The position numbers were made by a program, and so were the translations under genes. A stretch of DNA of 64,000 bases, from assembly GCA_009829735.1 (NCBI GenBank), contig CM020620.1, forward strand, positions 13,451,420 through 13,515,419, read 5' to 3'. Numbering within the stretch: position 1 is the first letter of the stretch; the number at the start of each line of letters is the position of its first letter. The notes below the pieces were generated by a model, which worked only from the letters and a program-made list of their open reading frames with translations, was not told where the DNA came from and did not search any database. Source of the DNA: Pyropia yezoensis. Taxonomy: Eukaryota; Rhodophyta; Bangiophyceae; Bangiales; Bangiaceae. Shown piece by piece: positions 50,576 to 59,994 of this stretch.

Positions 50576-52356
50576 ATGGCACGCGTTTATTCCTCAAATT
50601 ACTCGAGTACGTGGCACAATATTTTGTCTTCCATGCCCAATGCATCCCCATTCCTGCCAAAGGAGGGCACTATTTCTTCACAATAACTATCATTGCGCTG
50701 CGTGTCTCGCTACTTTTGCCGATTCGAGGAACCAATCGGACAGTCCTTCGGCGACCCGAGCAGTCCAGCAGGGGGGCTAGTGCATGTTATCGCGTATTGC
50801 ATGAACGCGTGCGAACTCGGACAGTGTTATCAGCGAACACCGGCATTCCCTGACCACATCCCAATCGATGTCCGAGAGACTCCTCGGTCGTATCTGAATA
50901 ATGTCAAGGGTGTCCCGGTATAGCTGTCAGAGTGGCGTCAGAGCGGGTGTGACTGGTGGATTCGTCGATCGCTCGGACATGTAGCCCCCTTTTGTCCGAC
51001 GCAACCAAACCAGGATTCGAGCCCGAGTGGGGGCGTGTGGGGGGGCGGGCGTGGCCGTACATGACGATCGTCGTTGCTGTGTAGAGACGAAGAAAATCTT
51101 GCCTCATCGTGGCCCGAGCGTCAACGAGCCATGCCTGTCTATGTCAAACCAGACCTGTGCATGTCATTTGCGACAGGGGTTCACTGTCGACAACTGTCCG
51201 TCGCAAGACATGAAACGGGCCCGCGTGGAGTCCCTCGTCACGTCCCTAGCCCCTTGTCAGGTCCCTCCCCCCCAACCCCCCAAAAGAAAAAACCCGCACT
51301 CCCCCCCTACCCCTCTACCGTCCCTAACCCCCTCCCCTCCGCCCCCCCACCCCCTCCCCCCCCCACCCCCACCACCCCCCTCTCGTTCCCTCTAGTACCG
51401 TAACTGTCAGAGCTCCGCATCCTGACTCCCCTCGCATGCAGTGCAGCTCGGCGGCGGCGGCCGCCGCCCCCCCCCAAGCACGGCATCAGTCACCGACGGC
51501 ACTGCACAGGGACCGCGTCGACAGCCGCTGCAGTCAGTCACGACAGCAGCGCAGCCCACTCACCCCCTCACCGTGCCCCCCCCCTACCCCAAACCCACGC
51601 CAACCCCGTACCCCCCCCCCACCCCGGACATTCCCCACCGGCCTGCGACTGCGAGAGCCCGCCGCCGTGGGCTCCCCCGATATGTTGCAAATCGGCGGCG
51701 GCCATCACTCGCCGCATGGCCTTCACGACTGCGGCTGCCGCATTGACGACTCGAGGCACGGGGGTGGCGGGCCCGTCGCTGTGGCCGTCGAAACCGCCGC
51801 GACCGCAGCCACCGCAACCTTCGCCGCCACCACCGCCGTCGGCGTCGGCCAGGACGGCTGCACTCGCCCCCAAGGCACGGCGATCAGGGCTCCGGTCCGG
51901 CGGCAACGCAGCGGAATGGGGGGACGCGCCGCGAGCCCGGCGGGCGGCAGCAGCGCGTGGTGCGGGGGTTGTGTTCATGCGGGTGGCAGCCATAGGTGGG
52001 GGGGGGGCACGCCGCGCTATCACAATTTTCCTGACACGGTTTCTCGCGACTTGTCGCAATTGCGCAATCACTTCAAAAAGCAGGCGTTCGTCGTAATTCC
52101 TCGGCCCGTACCTCTCTCGCGCTTTGCCGCCGCGCCACCGGCCTCGACGCCGCGCCATTCTCCCCCACGTCCGCGCCACCCCCCGCCGCCGCCGCGATAC
52201 TCCCCCCCGCCGCCAGCACCACCACCACCGCTGCCGCGCCGCCCCCCCTCGCATTACCACCACTCCCCCGCCGCCGCGCCACCGCTTCCCCGCCGCCGTG
52301 CCCCCCCTTCCCCGCCGCCGCACCACCCCTACCCGGCCGCCGTGCCACCACCCCCC
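50576..52356. other. Gene-poor stretch, strongly pyrimidine-rich in its second half
   Basis: No gene recognised. 51270-51380 and 51540-51640 are nearly pure C/T on the plus strand, and 52130-52350 consists of CCGCCGCGCCACC-type repeats. A more AT-balanced segment at 50580-51130 shows no coding features. Confidence 0.6.
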
Positions 52357-52795
52357 TGTGATATATTACTGGCTCCGCTTCAGACACTTGTCAGCATCCC
52401 TCGGGGGAAAAAGACAGGTAACACAGAAAGCGGAACTACGAGAGTGTTATGCCTGTTGCCTCACGTGCCAGTCGGCAGGGCCAACAGATACGCACGGTAG
52501 TGCACACGGGGAAGAGGAAAGCAACGGCGCACTTGTCTATTTCCATGAGGGCGCGGGCCAAGGGCGCCTCCCTGTCCCTCTTAACGTGCATCTGGGGGAG
52601 CCTCTGCACGTTGGCCAGGTAGCCCCCGCCCTACCCCCGAGTGGCCCCAACCCGAGTCTCACCTCGTCAGGTCGGGGGCCAACATCACTACTTATTTATT
52701 CCCACTCACTAATCTCACACCAAAGTCTATCAATTCAATTCCCTCACAAACATGCAAAAGCCCATCAGAAGTCCCTCTCTCACGTGTGGGTAGTG
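52357..52795 (+). repeat. LTR-like promoter module, copy 3
   Basis: 439 bp matching the modules at 5633-6070 and 48840-49272 but in opposite orientation. It starts TGTGATATATTACTGG (the TATAAA of copy 1 is altered) and ends CACGTGTGGGTAGTG. Confidence 0.6.
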
Positions 52796-52935
52796 TAGTC
52801 CACCGCATCTTGGTGCCGGGCACGGGCCATGGCCTCGAACTACTCCCACACGGCGGGCGTGGTCTGGCACCCGGTGTCCCTTGGTCGCCATTCCGGGTCG
52901 ACGGCAAGTCGGGGCCAGTGATGCTACATCCTAGA
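52796..52935 (+). pseudogene. First codons of the unknown element ORF, then truncation
   Basis: Directly behind LTR-like copy 3 the plus strand encodes VVHRILVPGTGHGLELLPHG and DGKSGPVMLHP, matching the first ~45 residues of the minus-strand ORF at 3636-5642 (VVHRIPVPGTGHG, GAKSGPGMLHS). The similarity ends near 52935. It confirms that this ORF lies immediately inside the module in a second, independent insertion. Confidence 0.7.
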
Positions 52936-53071
52936 CTCCAGGGGGGTGTGGCCTCCCGCTGGCTCGGCGGCCGGTGCGGCCTCAGGTTTTTGGGGGGCCA
53001 GGGCACCCCGGCGCACCTTCTTAGCTGCGTGCTCTGCGCGGGCCGATGGTTCAGGGAGGCCCTTCGCGCTG

Positions 53072-54217
53072 TCAGCGGCCCATGGTAGTGTCTGCGGCAG
53101 GCTCGTCGTCGCTGCTCCCCCCTGATTGCTCACCGGCCGTGTTCCACCGCTCACGCGTGCACGTGACCACACGCTGGACCTTCTCCGCCTCGAGGAACGT
53201 CACGACCATCGTGCGGCTGATGGGCATCACAGAGACGTCGTCTCCGTACTTCTCCGCCACCCACCGGGAAAACGAAGCGGCGGCTCCGCTGTAGCTGTTG
53301 ATGGTTGTGTTGGTGCCCTTGTTGGTGGCGCTCATCGACTGCTGCATCCAGTGGTTCTTCAAAACGCTCTTCACCGCGCCCACGAGGGCGTGGTTTCCCT
53401 GTTCAGCCATGTGCAGCGCTTGAACAGCCATGGCCTGCGTGTTGATCAAGAAGAGGCCAAGCCCCCGCGCATAGTTGGCGAGCGCCACCATGTGGACGTA
53501 GGCGGCGCTGTCGCGCTCCCACTGCGGCGCCGTGCGCGCGTGTCCGGGATGGGGTGGCACGTTGGCGGCCGTGACTCCAGGAGTCAGGCCCTCGCGTAGG
53601 TCCGACGAGTGGAGGGAGCCCATCTTGATGAGGCGCCCCACGATATCGGTCTTGTTGACGAACAAGCGCGCGACCACGTTGCGGTTCGTGTACGCCTCGA
53701 CGCCGTCCACAAACTGCAGGAACCCCGCCGAGCGCTCAGCAACGGGCACCCCCATGTGCCTACTGTGACAGCGCACGACGGGGGCCACCCGGAGGTTTCC
53801 GGCATGGCGCTCCAACGCGGGTGTTGCGGCGGGCGGGAGCGGTGCGGTGGGTGTTGTGTCAGCACCCACGGCCCCAGATGACCGGGACGCGACTGATGGC
53901 GTCGCAGCGGTCGTCGCCCAAGAGTCCGCCGCCACCGCAGGGGCCCCGGCCGGCAACAGATTCCCAGACGATTTACGTCCACCTCAACCCTGCGGCGCGG
54001 CGTAAGCTGGGGGCGGAGCACGCCCGCGTGACACCCGTCGTCGCTTGGTTGACGGAGGGGCCTCGGCGATCGAAGATACCCAAGGAACGACGCTGTAGAT
54101 GGCAGGGATCTTGATGCAGGGCTGGGGCGCCTGCGGGGTGACGGGGCCGGTCACCACGATGCCAAAGTCTTTCTCTAGCGCGCCACTTTTTTCAAGAGCT
54201 AAATCTTGGAGGGCCAT
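53072..54217 (-). pseudogene. Unidentified ORF with one in-frame TGA, possible tyrosine-recombinase N-domain
   Basis: A minus-strand frame runs from ATG 54217 (MALQDLALEKSGALEKDF) to a TGA at 53072-53074, interrupted only by a TGA at 53986-53984. After the stop come a Pro/Ala linker and a well-composed region: HMGVPVAERSAGFLQFVDGV, RLFVNKTDIVGRLIKMGSLH, VHMVALANYARGLGLFLINT. The last part, TNTTINSYSGAAASFSRWVA then KYGDDVSVMPISRTMVVTFL, resembles the SAM-like N-terminal domain of Crypton-type tyrosine recombinases. No catalytic R...RHR...Y domain follows. It is either a decayed element gene or a gene whose stop is removed by splicing. An alternative start at ATG 53755 avoids the stop. The family call is tentative. 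Confidence 0.45.
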
Positions 54218-54622
54218 GGCTGCGCCCGGCAGTTGTTCCCGCCGCGGTCTGTCGCGCGGAAGATGCCACGGCACAAGCGGCTCGGGGCAGGCCGGAACTT
54301 GAACGAGATGCTCCCGCACACCACCTCACGCGGTGGCAAAGGAGATCGATTCGACCGAGGGCGCCCGCACCGCATCGTGGGGTACCGCGGGAAGGCAAGG
54401 GTAGCGGTGCTGTGCCGGCGTGCGGCCCTGCCAGCCCTAGCGACGGAACAGGTGGTGCACCACCCGTGGCGTAGAGGACGGGATACCGGCTGCCTGCTCC
54501 TGCACGGACGCCATCCGCGGACGACGAGCAGTCCTCACCCGGGCACCCGCCCGGGCCACGCCAACCCTTCCAACCCAGCCACCCCACCCCCCGCCCGCAC
54601 GCCCGCTCACGGCCGAGTAGGC

Positions 54623-55091
54623 TGTGGCAGAAATGGCCCCACGCAGGGGAGCAGAGCGTGCCACACTGAGACGGGAGACAACTGGTCTAACCCGTTCCTC
54701 CCTTTGCATTTGTTTCCGAGTTTCCGTAAGTCAGGGATACTTTACTTGACAGTAAATCCAACGTGGATTTGAGGGTTTTCTACATTTCATCGTCTTGAAT
54801 TTTCGTGTGGCCCGGTGGGCAGGTGCTGGGGTGGGAGATTCTGAGTGGCGAGATTTTGAGGGACCCTGGGGGGATAAGGGGAGGGACAGCAAGGCTTGGA
54901 CCTGCTTCCCCGTCCCGACCAAGAAACTGTTGGTCCAAACCCCATCTTCTTGTTTGTCAGTGGGGGGATTGCCCCACAACAAGGACAGCGTGTGTGCGAC
55001 TTGCACTTCTTCCGGTTCCCCCGACACGGGAGGCAGCCCTTGTGCACCACCCCAACTGGGGTGCTGGGTGCGCGAGTGGTTCTTGCCACAT
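54623..55091 (+). repeat. 5' LTR of Ty3/gypsy copy A, 469 bp
   Basis: Starts TGTGGCAG and ends TGCCACA, a 7-bp inverted terminal pair. It has exactly the same length as the LTR at 59407-59875 and aligns with it throughout (GTAAATCCAAC, TTGAGGGTTTTCT, TTGAATTTTCGTGTGGCCCG). A primer-binding-site-like sequence follows 2-3 bp downstream, mutated compared with copy B. Confidence 0.8.
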
Positions 55092-55209
55092 TTTGTGCAG
55101 CAGCAGGGGACAGAGGTAAACTTTACCTCCGGGTGCACCCGGGTGTAGGGGGCCCTCTGTCTCAGAGGAACGGTGGTCTTGGACTGTGTCGTACGGATCG
55201 TTAGCCAGC

Positions 55210-57796
55210 ATGGCTGGATCGGACCCCCCGTCGTCCGGGGAGTACACGGGTGACGCACGTACTTCAGTGCCTTTGACTACTGGTGAGACACAGGAAGGTG
55301 TACCTGGGGTCGCAAAGGAACAAGAGGTTCCTCAAGCCAGCAGGACTGGGATTACGGTCGAGCATCTGGCCACCTCGACTCAGTCGGAAGTTCATCCGGG
55401 TGACACCCCCGATGATGATGGGCCGAAGCTCGGCCTGTGGTGGATATCTGGGCGTAAGCCCAAACCAACGGGGTACCTTATCCTACTGAAGGAGAATGGT
55501 GGGGAACCTCGGGTATAAACCCTGGAGTCAGAACCGCCGGAACGTAGAGCTCCACGCGAAGGCGGAAGCGTCCGGGACGGGGAACACGAGGGTAACGCAA
55601 GGTTGATTTTTTTGTGAGGGGGAAGCAACGGGCACAGCCCCATGCGCAGATATTCCTCTTTGGCCCGCCGGTCCAGGGCCCGCTGTGGGACCCCGGAGTG
55701 CGGGCCAACACTCCCTACACTAAACACCCAACCAAGACACTCAGAACCCTCCAACACATCTCTCCACGCAAAACACGCTCAGTGGAGGAATCTCACTAAA
55801 TCTCGGCCAGATTGGGGCGGAAGTAGCCCGCCCTGGGTGACTTCCCTTCACTGGCCAGAAGGCCAATTCCAATCGGGCGGGCGTAATCGCTCTACCCGAT
55901 ATTATCTTATCTTCCCCCCCATTCATGGGGGGATCCAGCGAGGATGACGTGGCGTGCCCCTCCCGAGGTAGGAGCGACCCCCTCCAGCCCCCGATTGGTC
56001 AGGGGCAGGGGTTGCCACGATCCGCCTCCCCCTGAAGGGGGATGCCCCTCGCCCGAGGGGTGCGGAAAACCCCCACACGGCCACCGGGTGGTAAACTCAA
56101 CGGGAGCTTCCCAACGTGAGAGGACTGTCCCCGCGGGATGTACCCGGGTTGGAGCCAACTTTGGCATGGAGCCATCGCCAACTGGGCTTTCGGAGGAGGG
56201 CGGACCTCCGTTGGTCGGTGATGGGCTCGCGCCCTTGCCCTCGGTTGAGACCCCTGAGGATCGTGCCTCCCCTCAGGTGGACTCTCGGAGGCTGACCGAG
56301 ACACAACTGGAGTCGAGAACTCTCATCTGGTAGAAACTGTCCGTCGGGAGGCGACCGATGTGTTGCGGCAGGCTTTGCCAGAACTGGTGGTCACGATGAC
56401 GAGTACCATATTAAATCAGATTGTGGCGAGTTTGCCACATGGTCTCGATGTCAAGACCGGAGTGGGGCTCTCCAGCCCGCAGACGCAGGGAACACTGTAC
56501 CCTACGCCTGTATCGGGGCGTGCCGAACAGAGACCAACCCCTGTGACTCCCAACTTGGGAACCACGGGGACATCAGCAGGCCGAACGCCGAATACAGGGG
56601 CGCCTCCTGTAGAGACACCGGGGGTTACATCTAGCCCGCCGGTGTTGACGGCCGAGACGGGTCAGTTCACCCTCTGCCCCAGCGGCTGATTCCTCAACGT
56701 GAGGTGCCGCCCAAGATCCAGGTAGCCAACCCGGTCTACCAGGGTATCTTCGACTGTGAGGCCTATGCCCTGAACAACAAGTCAGTGGCGTATGGCCCTG
56801 TTCAGGCCGGAGGTATGGGCCGTGCACAGAAGAATGTAGCTCACTCTTTCGGCCACAAAGCGGAGTGGGATGGAACTCCCCCTCTCCGTGTCTTTGAGTT
56901 CCTACGTCGTTATACAAAAGCCTGTGACGACCTTGCCATGATTGAAGGCATTGCTTGCTACATGTTTCAGGAATTCACCAAGGGCGACCTACGGACGGAA
57001 ATCGTCTCCGTCGTGCCCAGTTCCTCGAGTGGAGGAGCTGGGGAGGTGACGTCCTACCTAGAGCTCACAACCTGGTTGTTGAGCGCTATGGTTGATGAAG
57101 CCGTGTTGGCTTCTCAAGTCGAGAAGTCTACGCAGGCGCACCAGGAGGAGAGTGCGGAAACGTTGTCCTTTGCGGACCGAGTCCCTAAGCTTGACAATCT
57201 CTGTGGCTTTCTTTACCCACAAGCTGTGGTGAAGAGTCGCTTTGTGGAAGGTCTCCATTGGTCGGTCCGTAAGGAGACCCGGGAGCATGATACCTCCCGG
57301 GCAACACTGGCCGAGTTAGCCAGGTTCGCCTACCGCAGAGGAGAGGTTTATCGCAAACTGCGAGAAAAGTAACGCCAAGCACGGCAGGCCGAGTTGGCCA
57401 AGGAAAGAGAGGAGGCTCGCAAAGCCAAGGCTACGGGTGGCCCGCCGGATCCGTAAGGATAAGGTGGTAGCCGCCGTGGGAGCTTCCCAAGGCAGCCTCT
57501 CGAGTTCCCAAGTCGGGAAGGCCCTCCCGGGAACGGTGGATCGGTGTTGGAACTGCAACGCTGATGGATGCTGGGCGTACAACTGCCCAATGTTGAGTAA
57601 ACGCATTCAACAACTTGTTAAGAATGCAAGTAAGAAGACGGCAACGAGCGAAGTACGCTCGCGCCGCGAGGGGAGTACGCGGCCGGTGGTGGCGGTGGGC
57701 ACACCTTCGGCGGAAGAGGCGGACACGTCGTCCTCGGACTCGGCGTCCTCCCCTTCGCCTTCTGACTCTGACGTCAAGCCGGCGGGAAACGAGTAA
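55210..57796 (+). pseudogene. Gag of Ty3/gypsy copy A, interrupted
   Basis: Homologous to the intact gag at 59995-61941. The ATG at 55210 (MAGSDPPSSGEYTGDARTSV) opens the frame. A 642-bp solo LTR is inserted at 55436. A TAG follows at 56331-56333, a frameshift near 56670, and a TAA at 57370-57372 where copy B has a CAA. The zinc knuckle is CWNCNADGCWAYNC: its His is replaced by Cys. The reading frame ends at 57794-57796 (TAA) where copy B has the gag/pol overlap. A dead copy. Confidence 0.85.
55436..56077 (+). mobile_element. Solo LTR, 642 bp, with 5-bp target duplication CGGCC
   Basis: Begins TGTGGTGGATATC and ends CCCCCACA, flanked by CGGCC at 55431-55435 and 56078-56082. Removing it restores alignment of the flanking gag to copy B. 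A TATAAA lies at 55514-55519. The orientation is assumed from this TATA box. It is different from both the 469-bp LTR and the ~435-bp module, so it marks a third LTR family. Confidence 0.85.
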
Positions 57797-59406
57797 CCGC
57801 TGGGGCTGGTCGTCCAAAGCTCACAGGGGCAGCCTCGGCCAAGTGCTTCCAGAGGACGAAGCAAATCTGTCGCATACTGCGCCGACCCAAAGGGGACCGG
57901 CCACCTGGGGTAGGACTGCCTAAGAACTTTAACCCACGTCGGGTCATCAGGGTGCTGACCGGAGAGAACTTCCAGGTGGCTGGCCGGATGCAACTAGCCC
58001 CAGGCCGTGCGTGTTGTGCCCGTATCGTACTGGATACTGGTTCAGGGGCTTCCTTTTTTTGCAAGTCACTGATACCCAAGGAAGTGGAACTTCAACGTCG
58101 GAGGTCCAGGGCTAACTATATGATCGACAATAATGGTGAGATACTGCCCATTGTTGGTCCTGTGACCCTGCCGACTCGGCTGGGGTCTCATGAGGTCAAC
58201 GTGACCTATGGTGTGCTTGAGAACATGTCGGTGCCCCTGCTTCTGGGCACCCCGTACGTGGTGACTCAAGTGCCGTTGATTTGTGGCCCTGAGTACTGGG
58301 TTAAGTTGATGAATGGGGAGACTATCCCCATCCTTGGTAATTAGAAGTCTGTAAGTCCTGTGACAGTGTCACAGTCGAAGCCTTTTTCTTCTGTGAGAGA
58401 AGGGTTTACCGCTACCTTGCGTCTGGCCTGTAAGGTCACGCTGCCTCCCAACTCGATGGCACACGCTGACGTGGTAACTGATTACACGGGGAACGGGTTG
58501 GTACACCCTAGCCCCCGTCTTGTTTGTAAGCACCAAGTGCATGTTGCCTTTGGCACGATGGACTCCAAAGCCGGAGTCGGGTGGAAGGTCTAGGTGATGA
58601 ACCTGAGCTTTTCACCCAGGTTTTTCAAGTCGGGAGCCAAGTTCGGCTATATCGACGAGTACCATGGTTCGGTGATAGCGGTCACCCTCAACTCGGGAGT
58701 GACCGGCAGCAAGAAGCCCGCGGAGGAGAAGGACAAAGCCAAGTCGGCAGCCCCTCCTCGACCCCATGTGCAAATGGAGAATGTTCCGCCCAAGTTGCGG
58801 GTTCAAGTTGAACGCCTTTTGGACCGAGATCACAAGTTGTGGGATGGCCAATTGGGACTCATGAAGGCCACAGAGCACCGGATCGAGTTGACGCCCAGTG
58901 TGGCCCCTGTACGTCAACAGCCGTATAGGGGAGGGCCCCGTTCAAGGGCCCTCGTCACGGAGCAAGTTGCTCGCATGAAGGCCCTCGACGTGATCGAGGC
59001 CAGCAACGCCGAGTGGGCGAGCCCAGTCGTGAGCGTCCCCAAACCGGATGGGACGCCACGGTTCTGTATTGACTACCGAAAGCTCAACGAGAGTGCGGTG
59101 AAGGATAGTTATCCTCTTCCTAGGATGGATGACTGTCTGAACTCGCTGGGGGAGGCGAGCGTGTTTTCCACCATAGACTGTAACAGGGGGTACTGGCAAA
59201 ATCCCATTGCCCCGTAGGACAGGCATAAAACTACCTTTACCTGTCACTGTGGTACCTACCAGTGCAAGCGGTTGCCGTTTGGGCTGTGCAACACGCCAGC
59301 AACTTTCCAGCGCGCCATGGACATGATTCTGGCCGGAGTACGGTGGCAGATCTGTCTTGTGTACCTCGACGACATCATCGTGTTCTCCCGAACTTCGGAA
59401 GAACAC
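57797..59406 (+). pseudogene. Pol of Ty3/gypsy copy A, with TAG stops, cut by copy B
   Basis: One frame carries an aspartic protease (VLDTGSGASFFCKS near 58030), a linker, and a reverse transcriptase (ASPVVSVPKPDGTPRFCIDY near 59030; CLVYLDDIIVFSRTSEEH near 59390). It is interrupted by three in-frame TAG codons at 58342-58344, 58591-58593 and 59215-59217. The protein breaks off after SEEHC at 59406, exactly where the TGTGGCAG of copy B starts, so RNase H and integrase are displaced beyond the window or lost. Confidence 0.85.
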
Positions 59407-59875
59407 TGTGGCAGTATTGACCCCCAGGTAGGGGGGCAACACGTGCCATGCAAGGGGCGGCAGACCACTAGCCTGATCCGTTCCTCCCCCTGCATTTGGG
59501 TCCATATTCCCTAAGTTTGGGATAGTTAGCTTAGTAGTAAATCCAACTTGGATTTGAGGGTTTTCTGCATTTATCGTCTTGAATTTTCGTGTGGCCCGGT
59601 GGGCAGGTGCTGGGGTGGGAGATTCTGAGTGGCGAGATTCTGAGTGGACCCTGGGGGGATAAGGGGAGGGACAGCGGGGCTTGGCCCTGCGTCCCCGTCC
59701 CGACCAAGAAACTGTTGGACCACACACCATCCTCTTGTTTGTCCGTGGGGGGTTTGCCCCACAACAGGGACAGAGTGTGTGCGACTTGCACTTCTTCCGG
59801 TTCCCCCGACACGGGAGGCAGCCCTAGCACACCGCCACAACTTGGGTGCCGCGTGTGCTAGTGGTTTTTGCCACA
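59407..59875 (+). repeat. 5' LTR of Ty3/gypsy copy B, 469 bp
   Basis: TGTGGCAG...TTGCCACA, inserted inside the reverse transcriptase of copy A directly after GAACAC. Length equals the copy A LTR. A CTTGGATTTGAGGG box and a TTGTCCGTGGGGGGTTTGCC stretch are conserved among the copies. The 3' LTR is not in the window. Confidence 0.85.
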
Positions 59876-59877
59876 TT

Positions 59878-59895
59878 TGGTGGAGCAGCAGGGGA
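59878..59895 (+). other. Putative tRNA primer-binding site of copy B
   Basis: TGGTGGAGCAGCAGGGGA begins two bases after the LTR end, the normal position for a primer-binding site complementary to a tRNA 3' end in CCA. Copy C has the same sequence; copy A is altered (TGTGCAGCAGCAGG). The matching tRNA was not identified. Confidence 0.5.
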
Positions 59896-59994
59896 CAGAG
59901 GTAACCTTTACCTCCGGGTGCACCCGGGTGTAGGGGGCCCTCTGTCTCAGAGGAACGGTGGTCTTGGACCGTGTCATACGGATCGTCAGCCAAC

